Source: Kiritimatiellales bacterium
GTDB taxonomy: Bacteria; Verrucomicrobiota; Kiritimatiellia; Kiritimatiellales; Pontiellaceae
DNA length: 8,292 nt
Direction: 5' to 3'
Assembly: GCA_030621805.1 (NCBI GenBank)
Contig: JAUXGY010000067.1
Span: 1 to 8,292 of the forward strand
The notes under the pieces were generated by a model. That model saw only the letters and a list, made by a program, of their open reading frames with translations. It did not search any database and had not been told where the DNA came from. This document shows, in pieces, positions 1 through 7,001 of the stretch. Within the stretch, counting starts at the first letter, position 1. Each line of letters opens with the position of its first letter. The position numbers and the translations under genes were made by a program.

Positions 1-958
1 GTTGTTTCACGATGTCAGGATCATCAAGCCCAAGGCTAATGGCTTGGTTTCGTGAAAGAGCAATGGCGGTCGGAGCCATGTGGTGTAGGATGGTATCCAT
101 GTCGATTTCTACCGCACCATTTTTTATGCGGGACTGAATAAGATTAAGGGAGGGGGGGTATTGAACTTGCAGCCGGCGGGCAAATTCCTGCTGGATGGCA
201 GGCATGGATTCCTTACTGATGCTGAGGTTGGAAAAGGTTTCTCCGTCGGGGGCTTTTTTGGAATCCCCCCAGCGTTCACCCTTCTTCAAGCGGGCTTGAT
301 CGAGATGCCACTGGTCAATGGCCGGAAAAAAATTAAACCCAAGAATATTAGCGGCACTGCTATCGATACCGATCAGCTTGCCGTCTAAGGAAAACAGCGG
401 GCCTCCCGAATCTCCGGGCTGTATATTGCAGTCAGCGAAGAGAAGAGACGGAATCCCTTCATTCATGACGAGACTGGTGATGCGCCCCATCCGTACCTGC
501 GCCGGACGTCCAGAAAGGATGCCGGCCGGATGAGCCACCGTAAAACAAAAGCCCCCGACACCGAGTGTTTTATCGGCGACCTGGCAATATGGCCAAGACT
601 GCCCGGAAGGCGAGGTGATCTGAAGTAGCGCGAGATCAGACTCTCTATTAAACCCTAAAACGTCCGCTGTCGCGGTGCGTCCATCAGGCAGAGTTACGCC
701 GATCTTCTGATCTTCTTTCAGGGTTCGCATCGTATGGGCTGCGGTAAGAATGAAGCCCTCCGGGGAGATGATTACACCGGAAAAATACCCTCCTCGATCA
801 AGAGATACGCAACTGGGACGTACGTTTGGCAGGCTGCTCTTGAGTTGGGATACGAGGTCTTGTGGCGAGGGGGGCAATGTCTTTTCCTGAGCCGCTTCAG
901 CCCAAACGGAACTCACAAGACCCAGACCTATAATTAGCGCGATAAATTTAGTTTTCAT
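1..958 (-). CDS. Exported trypsin-like (S1 family) serine protease, C-terminus cut off by window edge
   Basis: Translating the minus strand from the ATG at 958 gives 319 codons with no stop before the window edge, so the protein is partial. Residues 1-20 form a signal peptide: a basic start (MKTK), a hydrophobic core, and a likely cleavage site after VWA. The chymotrypsin-fold catalytic triad is visible: His75 in TAAHT, Asp108 in ESDLALL, and Ser184 in the motif PGDSGGP. This order and spacing match HtrA-like and other bacterial trypsin-like peptidases, which hydrolyse peptide bonds in the periplasm or outside the cell. No PDZ domain is recognisable in the roughly 135 residues after the catalytic serine, so a classic DegP assignment is not supported; a domain beyond the edge cannot be excluded. 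A CGGAG Shine-Dalgarno site (971-975) lies 12 nt upstream of the ATG, which is rather far. The gene follows the transporter operon after a 194 bp spacer with its own possible promoter. The protease assignment is secure; the substrate is unknown. Confidence 0.85.
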   Translation of the reverse strand, partial: MKTKFIALIIGLGLVSSVWAEAAQEKTLPPSPQDLVSQLKSSLPNVRPSCVSLDRGGYFSGVIISPEGFILTAAHTMRTLKEDQKIGVTLPDGRTATADVLGFNRESDLALLQITSPSGQSWPYCQVADKTLGVGGFCFTVAHPAGILSGRPAQVRMGRITSLVMNEGIPSLLFADCNIQPGDSGGPLFSLDGKLIGIDSSAANILGFNFFPAIDQWHLDQARLKKGERWGDSKKAPDGETFSNLSISKESMPAIQQEFARRLQVQYPPSLNLIQSRIKNGAVEIDMDTILHHMAPTAIALSRNQAISLGLDDPDIVKQ

Positions 959-1061
959 AATACGATAAAACTCCGAGGGGTTAAGTTTGATACGAATAAA
1001 GTCATGACTCTGGCCAATGAAACAACGGTCTATTCAACTCGATTTGCATAAAAACGCTGAC

Positions 1062-1091
1062 TTGATAAGGGATCGCTACGCTTTGGGTCAA
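1062..1091 (-). promoter_or_regulatory. Possible sigma70-type promoter for the protease gene
   Basis: On the minus strand, TTGACC (1091-1086, five of six matches to the -35 consensus) is followed after 18 bp by TATCAA (1067-1062, four of six matches to the -10 consensus). It lies about 100 bp upstream of the protease ATG and downstream of the putative operon terminator, where a separate promoter would be needed. The -10 match is weak and the host's sigma preferences are unknown, so this is only a candidate. The rest of the 959-1152 spacer shows no gene. Confidence 0.3.
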
Positions 1092-1141
1092 GAGAGATCG
1101 AATGGGTTTCCGAATCTGCTGAGTTCAAAATAAAGATAAAG

Positions 1142-1174
1142 AAAAAAGAGGCCTAGTTCCGGGCCGCAGGCTCC
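1142..1174 (-). terminator. Probable intrinsic terminator at the end of the transporter operon
   Basis: Reading the minus strand, GAGCCT (1173-1168) can pair with AGGCCTC (1154-1148) if one C is bulged, with a possible flanking G-U pair, around a 13-nt loop. Six T residues follow directly (1147-1142). A short GC-rich stem with a U tract is the pattern of a Rho-independent terminator. The element overlaps the TAG stop codon of the OppF-type gene (1155-1153). The orientation fits termination of leftward transcription before the protease gene. The bulge makes the stem modest, so read-through is possible. Confidence 0.5.
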
Positions 1175-2199
1175 GATGTTCCTGAGGGTTGCTGGTTAAA
1201 GATTTCTTCGGCAAAGTGGCAGGAGACCTGATGGTTTTTATTTCCATCCACCGGGCGCAATTGAGGGAGATCCTCTTTGCATCGATCCTGCGCATAGGGA
1301 CAGCGAGGGTGGAAGTGGCAACCCGGGGGTGGGTTGATCGGAGAGGGCACATCGCCTTCCAGCACCTGTTTTTCTTTTTTTAGCGTGGGATCAGGTTCCG
1401 GAATCGCCGAAATGAGAGCCTGCGTGTAGGGGTGCATCGGCTTTTCATACATGCTTTGTGATTCAGCGACCTCTACGACGCGGCCCAGATACATGACGTA
1501 GATGCGGTCGGCAATGTACTTCACCACGGAAAGATTGTGGGCAATGAAAATATAGGTCAGCTTCATTTCCCGCTGGAGTCGAACCATCAAGTTGAGGATC
1601 TGCGACTGGACGGAAACGTCGAGGGCGGAGACGGGTTCATCGCAAACGACGAGCTTGGGCTTCAAGGCAATGGCACGAGCGATGCCGATCCGCTGGCGCT
1701 GACCCCCGGAAAACTCGTGCGGGTAGCGGTCGAAGGCATTTTCCGGCAGGCCGACTTCTTTCAGAATGCGCAGAATTTCAATTTTACGTTTTTCCACGGT
1801 ATCGAATTCGTGCTCGCCCTTGTGGATGATGAAGGGCTCCTCAAGAATGCTGCCCACCGACATGCGCGGGTTGAGCGATTCCATCGGATCCTGAAAGATC
1901 ATCTGCATTTCCTTACGCATTTCGCGCAGGCGTTTTACGGGAATCGTGTCTATGTCAACTCCCTCAAACTCGACGGAACCCCCCGTCGGTGGGTAGAGGT
2001 GGAGCAGGGCCTTGCCCAAGGTAGATTTGCCGCAGCCTGATTCGCCCACGAGGCCGATGGTCTCGCCTTGGTAGACATCGAACGAGATGCCGTCGACGGC
2101 GTAGACATCGCCGACATGGCGGTAGAACACGCCCCCGTGGATGGGGAAGTATTTTTGAAGATTCTTAACGCTTAAAAGCGGTTGTTTTCCGTTGGTCAT
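1153..2199 (-). CDS. oppF: OppF/DppF-type peptide ABC transporter ATP-binding protein
   Basis: This is one of two cytoplasmic ATPases that power peptide import. Numbered from the upstream ATG at 2214 (353 residues), it has a Walker A motif GESGCGKS at 57-64, the ABC signature FSGGQRQR, Walker B LVVCDEP, D-loop SALD and an H-loop histidine in IAHNLS. The C-terminal oligopeptide/dipeptide transporter domain starts around HPYTQALISAIPEPDP and has cysteines in GCHFHPRCPYAQDRC plus a later VSC. In related DppD-type proteins such cysteines bind an iron-sulfur cluster, so the same is inferred here. The N-terminal insertion between the KYFPI strand and the YAVDGISF segment is typical of the OppF/DppF branch. 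I favour the ATG at 2199: GGAAG (2212-2208) lies 8 nt before it, while the ATG at 2214 has only a weak AGAAG. The gene is separated from its ATPase partner by a 162-177 bp gap containing a large palindrome. The opp name is by family; the transporter could equally be called dpp or yej. Confidence 0.93.
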   Translation of the reverse strand: MTNGKQPLLSVKNLQKYFPIHGGVFYRHVGDVYAVDGISFDVYQGETIGLVGESGCGKSTLGKALLHLYPPTGGSVEFEGVDIDTIPVKRLREMRKEMQMIFQDPMESLNPRMSVGSILEEPFIIHKGEHEFDTVEKRKIEILRILKEVGLPENAFDRYPHEFSGGQRQRIGIARAIALKPKLVVCDEPVSALDVSVQSQILNLMVRLQREMKLTYIFIAHNLSVVKYIADRIYVMYLGRVVEVAESQSMYEKPMHPYTQALISAIPEPDPTLKKEKQVLEGDVPSPINPPPGCHFHPRCPYAQDRCKEDLPQLRPVDGNKNHQVSCHFAEEIFNQQPSGTSEPAARN

Positions 2200-2207
2200 T
2201 TTAGTTT

Positions 2208-2212
2208 CTTCC
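2208..2212 (-). promoter_or_regulatory. Shine-Dalgarno site supporting the shorter OppF start
   Basis: GGAAG on the minus strand lies 8 nt before the ATG at 2199 and overlaps the first codons that would follow the alternative ATG at 2214. The spacing is standard. The resulting N-terminus (MTNGKQPLLSVKNLQ) is usual for this family, and the five extra residues of the longer form add nothing recognisable. Confidence 0.5.
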
Positions 2213-2279
2213 ATTCCATCTTCTTGCCATTTTATGTTCCTTAGCGAACCATCCTAAGCCCATTTCGCAGGGATATGTT

Positions 2280-2356
2280 CGACAAAATAATTATGGACAA
2301 AATGATTTTGAAAACCTGCTCCGCATCGAATTATTTTGTCCATAATTATTTTGTCG
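2280..2356. repeat. Long nested palindrome (REP- or MITE-like) between the two ATPase genes
   Basis: The arms are 2280-2307 and 2329-2356, 28 bp each, with 27 of 28 positions complementary and the first 24 perfect, around a 21-nt loop. Each arm is itself built of two tandem 15-bp units beginning GACAAAAT. The units at 2281-2295 and 2296-2310 point one way, and those at 2355-2341 and 2340-2326 the other. Three of the four share GACAAAATAATT and the fourth has GACAAAATGATT. The element is very AT-rich, unlike the genes on either side, and sits in an operon whose other gaps are 18-35 bp. It would form a strong hairpin in the mRNA between the OppD and OppF reading frames. No U tract follows it on the minus strand, so it is not an ordinary intrinsic terminator. 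I see no clear target-site duplication. The structure is certain; its nature as a dispersed or mobile repeat is inferred. Confidence 0.85.
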
Positions 2357-2376
2357 GATTTTCTATTACGTAGCCG

Positions 2377-3366
2377 CTATAGGTCAATCTCCCCGTGGCG
2401 AATACAAGAAACCTCGTGCCCAGCCCTCACCTGGGTGGGCGTGGGCGGCTGGCCGCATTTTTCGGCCACGTAGGGGCAGCGGTTTTGGAAGCGGCATCCC
2501 TTGGGCATGCTGAAGAGGTCGGGCACCATGCCTTTAATTTCGAAAAGTTGGGACTTCTGCGCCGTGTTGAGTTTGGGAATGGAATTGATGAGCCCTTGGG
2601 TGTAGGGGTGCTGCGGATCATTGAAGATCTCCTCGACCGGCGCGTGTTCCGCCACCTTGCCGGCATACATCACACAGACGTCGTCGCACATTTCGGCCAC
2701 CACGCCGAGGTCGTGGGTGATGAAGAGGATGGCCATGTTGTTTTTCTTCTGCAACGTGCGCATCAGATCCAGAATCTGGGCCTGGATGGTGACGTCGAGC
2801 GCAGTGGTCGGCTCGTCGGCAATGAGGATGTCAGGTTCGCAGGCCAGTGCGATCGCAATCATCACGCGTTGGCGCATACCACCGGAGAGTTGGTGGGGGT
2901 ATTCATGAATGCGCTGATCCGGCGCCGGGATGCCGACATCGGTCAGCAACTCAACGGCACGCTTGAACATGGCCTGGCTGGACATTTTCGGAAAGTGGAC
3001 CTGAAGGGTTTCCATCAGCTGGTAGCCAACGGTGTAGACCGGATTGAGCGAGGTGAGGGGATCCTGGAAGATCATGGCGATTTTACGGCCGCGGATCTTG
3101 AGCAGGTTTTCGGCGGGCTCCTTGAGGATATCGAAGCGATCGGTGCCGTCGTCGTAGATGACCTCGCCTTCCGGGGAGTCGCCGGAAGGCTTGGGCAGCA
3201 GGCGCATGATGGAGAGGGACGTTACGCTTTTTCCGCAGCCTGACTCGCCCACCAGACCGAGGGTTTGGCCTTTTTCCAAGGAAAAGTTCACGCCGTCGAG
3301 CGCGCGGGCCGAGCCGCGGTCGGTCTGAAAGGTCGTTACTAGGTTTTTGACGGTAAGGATGGCCAT
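2377..3366 (-). CDS. oppD: OppD/DppD-type peptide ABC transporter ATP-binding protein
   Basis: This is the first of the two ATPases of the importer, 329 residues, the usual length for OppD/DppD. Visible motifs are Walker A GESGCGKS at 40-47, Q-loop in MIFQDPLTSLNP, signature LSGGMRQR, Walker B ILIADEP, D-loop TALD and H-loop in FITHDLG. The C-terminal peptide-transporter domain begins around HPYTQGLINSIPKL and has cysteines in GCRFQNRCPYVAEKC and VSC. In DppD-type homologues the equivalent cysteines bind a [4Fe-4S] cluster near the membrane interface, so the same is inferred here. The start is supported by AGGAAG (3376-3371) just before the ATG. It follows the binding-protein gene by 21 bp, so the two are almost certainly co-transcribed. 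It should pair with the OppF-type protein as a heterodimer. Opp and Dpp cannot be told apart from the ATPase alone. Confidence 0.94.
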   Translation of the reverse strand: MAILTVKNLVTTFQTDRGSARALDGVNFSLEKGQTLGLVGESGCGKSVTSLSIMRLLPKPSGDSPEGEVIYDDGTDRFDILKEPAENLLKIRGRKIAMIFQDPLTSLNPVYTVGYQLMETLQVHFPKMSSQAMFKRAVELLTDVGIPAPDQRIHEYPHQLSGGMRQRVMIAIALACEPDILIADEPTTALDVTIQAQILDLMRTLQKKNNMAILFITHDLGVVAEMCDDVCVMYAGKVAEHAPVEEIFNDPQHPYTQGLINSIPKLNTAQKSQLFEIKGMVPDLFSMPKGCRFQNRCPYVAEKCGQPPTPTQVRAGHEVSCIRHGEIDL

Positions 3367-3387
3367 GATTCTTCCTGGTGATCGGGG

Positions 3388-5721
3388 TTATTCTGCGGGC
3401 TTGTTCTTTTCGTAGACTCGGATGGTTCGGGGGAAGGTTTTTCCCTCTTTCATCGCATTGAGGGTCTCCTGCTTCACCTCTTCGTCGATCCAGTAGAGGC
3501 TGAAGTCAAAAATGAGTTCGCTGGAGGGGGTCTCGGCGGCGTCAGGAATACGAACCCAGCGCCACGCAATGGAACGGCTGAATGGGATATAGTAGGTCGG
3601 AATGGCGATACAGGCTTCGTGGATACGCGCCTGGAGTTCCTTGGCAAGCTTTTTGCGTTCTTCCACATCGTTGCTGTTGCGGTAGGTTTCGATCAGGCGA
3701 TCCACCTCGTCATCGCCAAAATTACAGAAGTTATTGGTGTTTGGAATTTTGGCGTTGTCGCTGTGGTAGGATCCGTAGTAGGTCGGCCCTGTGAGGTGAT
3801 GACGTTGGCCCCAGCCGTGCCACACCATTTCATGCTTTTTGTCCTGCAAAAACTTAAAGACGGTATTGGAATCGTAGGTTTCCGGCTTAAACTCAATGCC
3901 CGCCTTGGCGGCCTCCTCCTTGAGGATCATGATGTTCCCCTTCTGCTCAGGGGAGCTATAGAGAAATTTAATAGAGAGGCGCTGGCCATCTTTGATCCGA
4001 ATGCCGTCCGCCCCCATCCGGGACCAGCCCGCCTTTTCCAGATATCCCGTCGCCTTTTCAATATCGAAGGCACGAGCCCGGAGGTCGGTGTTGGTATACT
4101 CCCGGTAGCCGGTGCTGATGGTATTGGCCTGACGGGCGTCGCCGAGCATCGCCAGGTCGATCATTTTCTGAATGTTCAGCGCATGGGCGATGCCGAGGCG
4201 GACATTTTTATCCTTCAGGACTTCGGTTTCAAGGTTCATCGAAATCTGCCAGGAAGGGCGCGGGAGGTCGCTCCACAGCCAGCGTTTCTGTACATATCCA
4301 TTTTCATACTGGGAGATATCGGCGGCCTTTTTATGCCAGTATTCCGCAAGGGTCAGCCCGAAGGAATCGAGGGCTCCCTGCTTGAAGTATTCAAAGGCAA
4401 TTTCCGGTTTGGAGATAAGCCGGATGTGCCGGTAGTCGGTGTTGTAGCGATACTTGTAAAATTTATGGTCGTTGGCCCACCAGTTTGCGTTGCGTTTGAA
4501 AAGGACCCATTTGCCATGCATAAACTTGGAAATTTGGTAGGGACCGGTGTTGGGCTTGGCGCGCCAGTTGAAGGTTTTATTCCAGCCCGGGGCCACATCA
4601 TCGATCGTGATGGTATGGGATGCTTTCGCTTGCTCCGGGGTAGGCGCGATTGCAGCGAGCTGTAGCTGGAAGTGCACAAATTTTGCCATGATCCCTTCGA
4701 GCTGCCGGAGGGCCTCGGCGTGGTCGGTCTCGGCCAGTGTATCCGTGAGCTGAATGGCTGCAGTCAACGTATCGGTTACTTCCTTGAGTAGGGCCACGGG
4801 GTCCACGGGGGCGCCGTCACTCTCGGCTTCCGGTTCGGGAAGTTTGGTTTGCAGCTTGCTGGCCAGACTGACGACGAAGGCTTCGAGGGATTCCTGTTTA
4901 TCCTGAATCGGGTAATAGTTCAGGTCTTCAGGGATGGGCAGTTTGTTGTTCTTGAAGGTGTAGTAGGCCGTCGTCCCGCGGACAGACGTTTCCTTCTGCA
5001 GGAAGTTTCCATAGAAGTGGTAGGGAACGGGTGCCATCATGGTTGACAGCACGATGTTGGGTTGACGTTTGGGCACCCGGACCCCGATGGTGTGGTCGTC
5101 AAACTTGAGGATGTCCTCGACATATTCCGTGAAGTAATTGCTCGTATACGGATCAACAATTCCCGGGGATCGGAAGAGCTTGAGCATGCAGATCCAATCA
5201 TCAGCGGTGACCGGTACGCCATCGGACCACTGGGCATCGGGATCGATCCGGTAGTAAACGGTTCGTTTATCCGGGCCAATGGCCCATTCCCGGGCCAGGG
5301 CGGGGATGAATGCATCGGTGACGGGATGGATGTCCAACAAGTCCTGGTCGTTGAGGTCCAGATATAGACGGAAGCCGGAATTGGCGTTCATGCCGCGCTG
5401 GCGCAGCGTTTGGGGGAAGGTGATGATGAACGTGTTCCAGGTTCCGCCCCGTTTGGCGCTGGGATCGGCGAACGGTTGCTGGTCGGCTCCGTTCTTCCAC
5501 TCCAGCCCTTCGGGGAGGATTTCATCGGTGACGGGGAAAGGCTTGATGGGTTCCTTGTGGCCGTGGAAGAGGAGGGTAAATTTTTCTTCGATCGAACAGG
5601 GGCGGTATTCATATTCGCAGTTTTCCACGATCAGGAAGCCTGCTTTGGTTCCACTGATGGAGATCACCGTGATGACGATCAGCACGAGTAGTACGCTGAG
5701 ATAGGTTAGCCATTTGGTCAT
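3388..5721 (-). CDS. Very long family 5 peptide-binding protein, YejA-like, of the ABC importer
   Basis: This is the extracytoplasmic substrate-binding component, which captures peptides and delivers them to the permeases. The family 5 fold (SBP_bac_5) is recognisable from PDAQWSDGVPVTADDW (161-176), NTGPYQISKF (391-400), the IAFEYFKQG segment (441-449), NVRLGIAHALNIQKMI (506-521) and a C-terminal region ending around residue 745. FEYFKQG and the WRAKPNTGPY region resemble enterobacterial YejA. Residues 6-23 are strongly hydrophobic after a basic start. There is no lipobox cysteine, so the protein is either exported by a signal peptide cleaved near TKA27 or held by an N-terminal membrane anchor. 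At 777 residues it is well above the 500-620 usual for the family. Part of the excess is a charged, helix-prone segment at about 272-370; another part is the 60 or so residues between the hydrophobic segment and KRGGTWN (90-96), which include Cys35 and Cys42. A GGAG site (5736-5733) lies 11 nt before the ATG. It follows the YejE-type gene by 18 bp. The peptide ligand cannot be predicted. Confidence 0.9.
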   Translation of the reverse strand: MTKWLTYLSVLLVLIVITVISISGTKAGFLIVENCEYEYRPCSIEEKFTLLFHGHKEPIKPFPVTDEILPEGLEWKNGADQQPFADPSAKRGGTWNTFIITFPQTLRQRGMNANSGFRLYLDLNDQDLLDIHPVTDAFIPALAREWAIGPDKRTVYYRIDPDAQWSDGVPVTADDWICMLKLFRSPGIVDPYTSNYFTEYVEDILKFDDHTIGVRVPKRQPNIVLSTMMAPVPYHFYGNFLQKETSVRGTTAYYTFKNNKLPIPEDLNYYPIQDKQESLEAFVVSLASKLQTKLPEPEAESDGAPVDPVALLKEVTDTLTAAIQLTDTLAETDHAEALRQLEGIMAKFVHFQLQLAAIAPTPEQAKASHTITIDDVAPGWNKTFNWRAKPNTGPYQISKFMHGKWVLFKRNANWWANDHKFYKYRYNTDYRHIRLISKPEIAFEYFKQGALDSFGLTLAEYWHKKAADISQYENGYVQKRWLWSDLPRPSWQISMNLETEVLKDKNVRLGIAHALNIQKMIDLAMLGDARQANTISTGYREYTNTDLRARAFDIEKATGYLEKAGWSRMGADGIRIKDGQRLSIKFLYSSPEQKGNIMILKEEAAKAGIEFKPETYDSNTVFKFLQDKKHEMVWHGWGQRHHLTGPTYYGSYHSDNAKIPNTNNFCNFGDDEVDRLIETYRNSNDVEERKKLAKELQARIHEACIAIPTYYIPFSRSIAWRWVRIPDAAETPSSELIFDFSLYWIDEEVKQETLNAMKEGKTFPRTIRVYEKNKPAE

Positions 5722-5739
5722 GTCAATAAAGTCTCCGGA

Positions 5740-6966
5740 TTACTCGAATGTCGTGAATTTCTTCGGGTCAAAGGCCTCGCGAATTGCTTCACCGACGAGG
5801 TTGACCAAGAACAGGATCAGCACCATGGCACCGACCACCGAGGAGACAATCCACGGCGAGTCCATGTTTTCGGTGCCCATTTTCATCAGCTCGCCCCAAC
5901 TCGGTATGCCCGGCGGAAGGCCGAAGCCGAGGAAGTCGAGCGAGGTCAGGCTGATGATGGCCCCGGAAATCGCAAAGGGAATGAAGGTGACCAGCAGCGA
6001 AATAGTGCTCGGGATAATATGTACAAAAATGATGCGCGCATCCGAAGCACCCAGCGACCGGGCCGCCATAATGTAGTCGCGCGCCTTTTCGCGGTAGGTC
6101 GCGGTACGCATCTGCCAGGTCGATCCCATCCAGCCGAAGAGCACCATCAGCCCCAGCAGGAGTCCGAAGCTTCTCCCGTATATCGTACTGGCAATCATGA
6201 TCACATAGATGAATGGCACGCGGGAGAGAATCTCGATGAGGCGCTGTCCCAGCAGGTCGATCCATTTGCCGAAGTAGCCCATGGAGCAGCCGACGGTTAC
6301 GCCGATACCATAGTTAAAAAGCATCAGGACCAAGGAAAAGATGATGGCGATCCGGTAGCCGAATATGAGCCGCGCGAAAATGTCACGGCCGATTTTATCG
6401 GTACCCAGAAAATGTTTTGTTGCGGCGTTAGGCGGCAATGGATGAAAGGCTTCCTTGAAAAGGCGGGAAACCTCCTTTTCCTTCGCGGACTGCAACTCGT
6501 TCGTTTTTTCAGCCAGCAGCACGGCGTCTGCGGGGTCTCTGCTCAACTTGGCCAAGTCCTGTACGAGCTGGTTGGCGAGCTTTGCCTCCTGGACCCGCAA
6601 GGCTTTCATATCGATCGGGTCGGATTCCCCCGCGCTGTAGGGAATCAAGGGCATCAGGAGCCAATTATCGGAGTCGGAAGCCTTCCATTTATCCTGTAGT
6701 TCGCGGTATTTGGCCTCGTAGGTATAATCCTCTCCGAAGTCTTTGCCCTTATACTGCTTGCTGATGCCGGGAATGCTCCGGAGGATCGGGAAATAAACTT
6801 TCCCTTCGTATTTAACGATCAACGCCTTGTTGTTAATGAACACCTCGCCCACAAACGAAAGCAGGGTCAGCACCAGCAGGATCCAGAAACTATAATAGCC
6901 GCGCTTGATCGACTTAAAGCGGGCAAACCGCATCTTTGTGATCGGGCTGAATTTGATTCGCTTCAT
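5740..6966 (-). CDS. yejE: YejE-type inner membrane permease of the peptide ABC importer
   Basis: This is one of the two membrane subunits forming the transport channel, of the OppC/DppC/YejE branch. The N-terminus (RFARFKSIKRGYYSFWILLVL) and the stretches LGTDKIGRDIFARLIFG (188-204), LTSLDFLGFGLP (340-351) and GEAIREAFDP (392-401) closely resemble E. coli YejE. The coupling-helix EAA-like motif is AARSLGASDARIIFVHIIP (301-319), which contacts the ATPases. One membrane segment lies at about 26-44 and several more at about 205-392. At 408 residues it is longer than E. coli YejE (about 340). The extra length is mainly a charged, helix-rich stretch at about 118-173 in the first periplasmic region. 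The ATG at 6966 is preceded by GGAA (6979-6976) at 9 nt. The gene lies 35 bp after the YejB-type gene and 18 bp before the binding-protein gene, consistent with one operon. Confidence 0.93.
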   Translation of the reverse strand: MKRIKFSPITKMRFARFKSIKRGYYSFWILLVLTLLSFVGEVFINNKALIVKYEGKVYFPILRSIPGISKQYKGKDFGEDYTYEAKYRELQDKWKASDSDNWLLMPLIPYSAGESDPIDMKALRVQEAKLANQLVQDLAKLSRDPADAVLLAEKTNELQSAKEKEVSRLFKEAFHPLPPNAATKHFLGTDKIGRDIFARLIFGYRIAIIFSLVLMLFNYGIGVTVGCSMGYFGKWIDLLGQRLIEILSRVPFIYVIMIASTIYGRSFGLLLGLMVLFGWMGSTWQMRTATYREKARDYIMAARSLGASDARIIFVHIIPSTISLLVTFIPFAISGAIISLTSLDFLGFGLPPGIPSWGELMKMGTENMDSPWIVSSVVGAMVLILFLVNLVGEAIREAFDPKKFTTFE

Positions 6967-7001
6967 AGTGGGTCGTTCCGGGAATTAAAGGGTTTGGGCG
7001 G

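Noticed and set aside
161..937. Short plus-strand frames of 67-75 codons near the left edge
   Set aside because: They overlap the minus-strand protease gene, which has a signal peptide and a full catalytic triad in one continuous frame.
1..958. DegP/HtrA assignment for the protease
   Set aside because: The triad fits the wider trypsin-like family, but no PDZ domain can be recognised in the visible part.
2280..2356. Palindrome read as an intrinsic terminator
   Set aside because: The stem is AT-rich and has no U tract after it on the minus strand; the OppF-type gene that follows is needed for a working importer.
2280..2356. Palindrome read as a CRISPR array or a complete insertion sequence
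   Set aside because: There are only four 15-bp units in inverted pairs without spacers, and no transposase gene fits in the gap.
2395..3243. 282-codon plus-strand open frame
   Set aside because: It is the antisense of the OppD-type ATPase, and its His/Gly/Val-rich composition is typical of the reverse of GC-rich ABC ATPase codons.
3619..4665. 348-codon plus-strand open frame
   Set aside because: It lies fully opposite the binding-protein gene, whose frame has clear family motifs. The plus-strand translation shows no recognisable domain.
6019..6699. 226-codon plus-strand open frame
   Set aside because: Antisense to the YejE-type permease; no motifs and no independent support.
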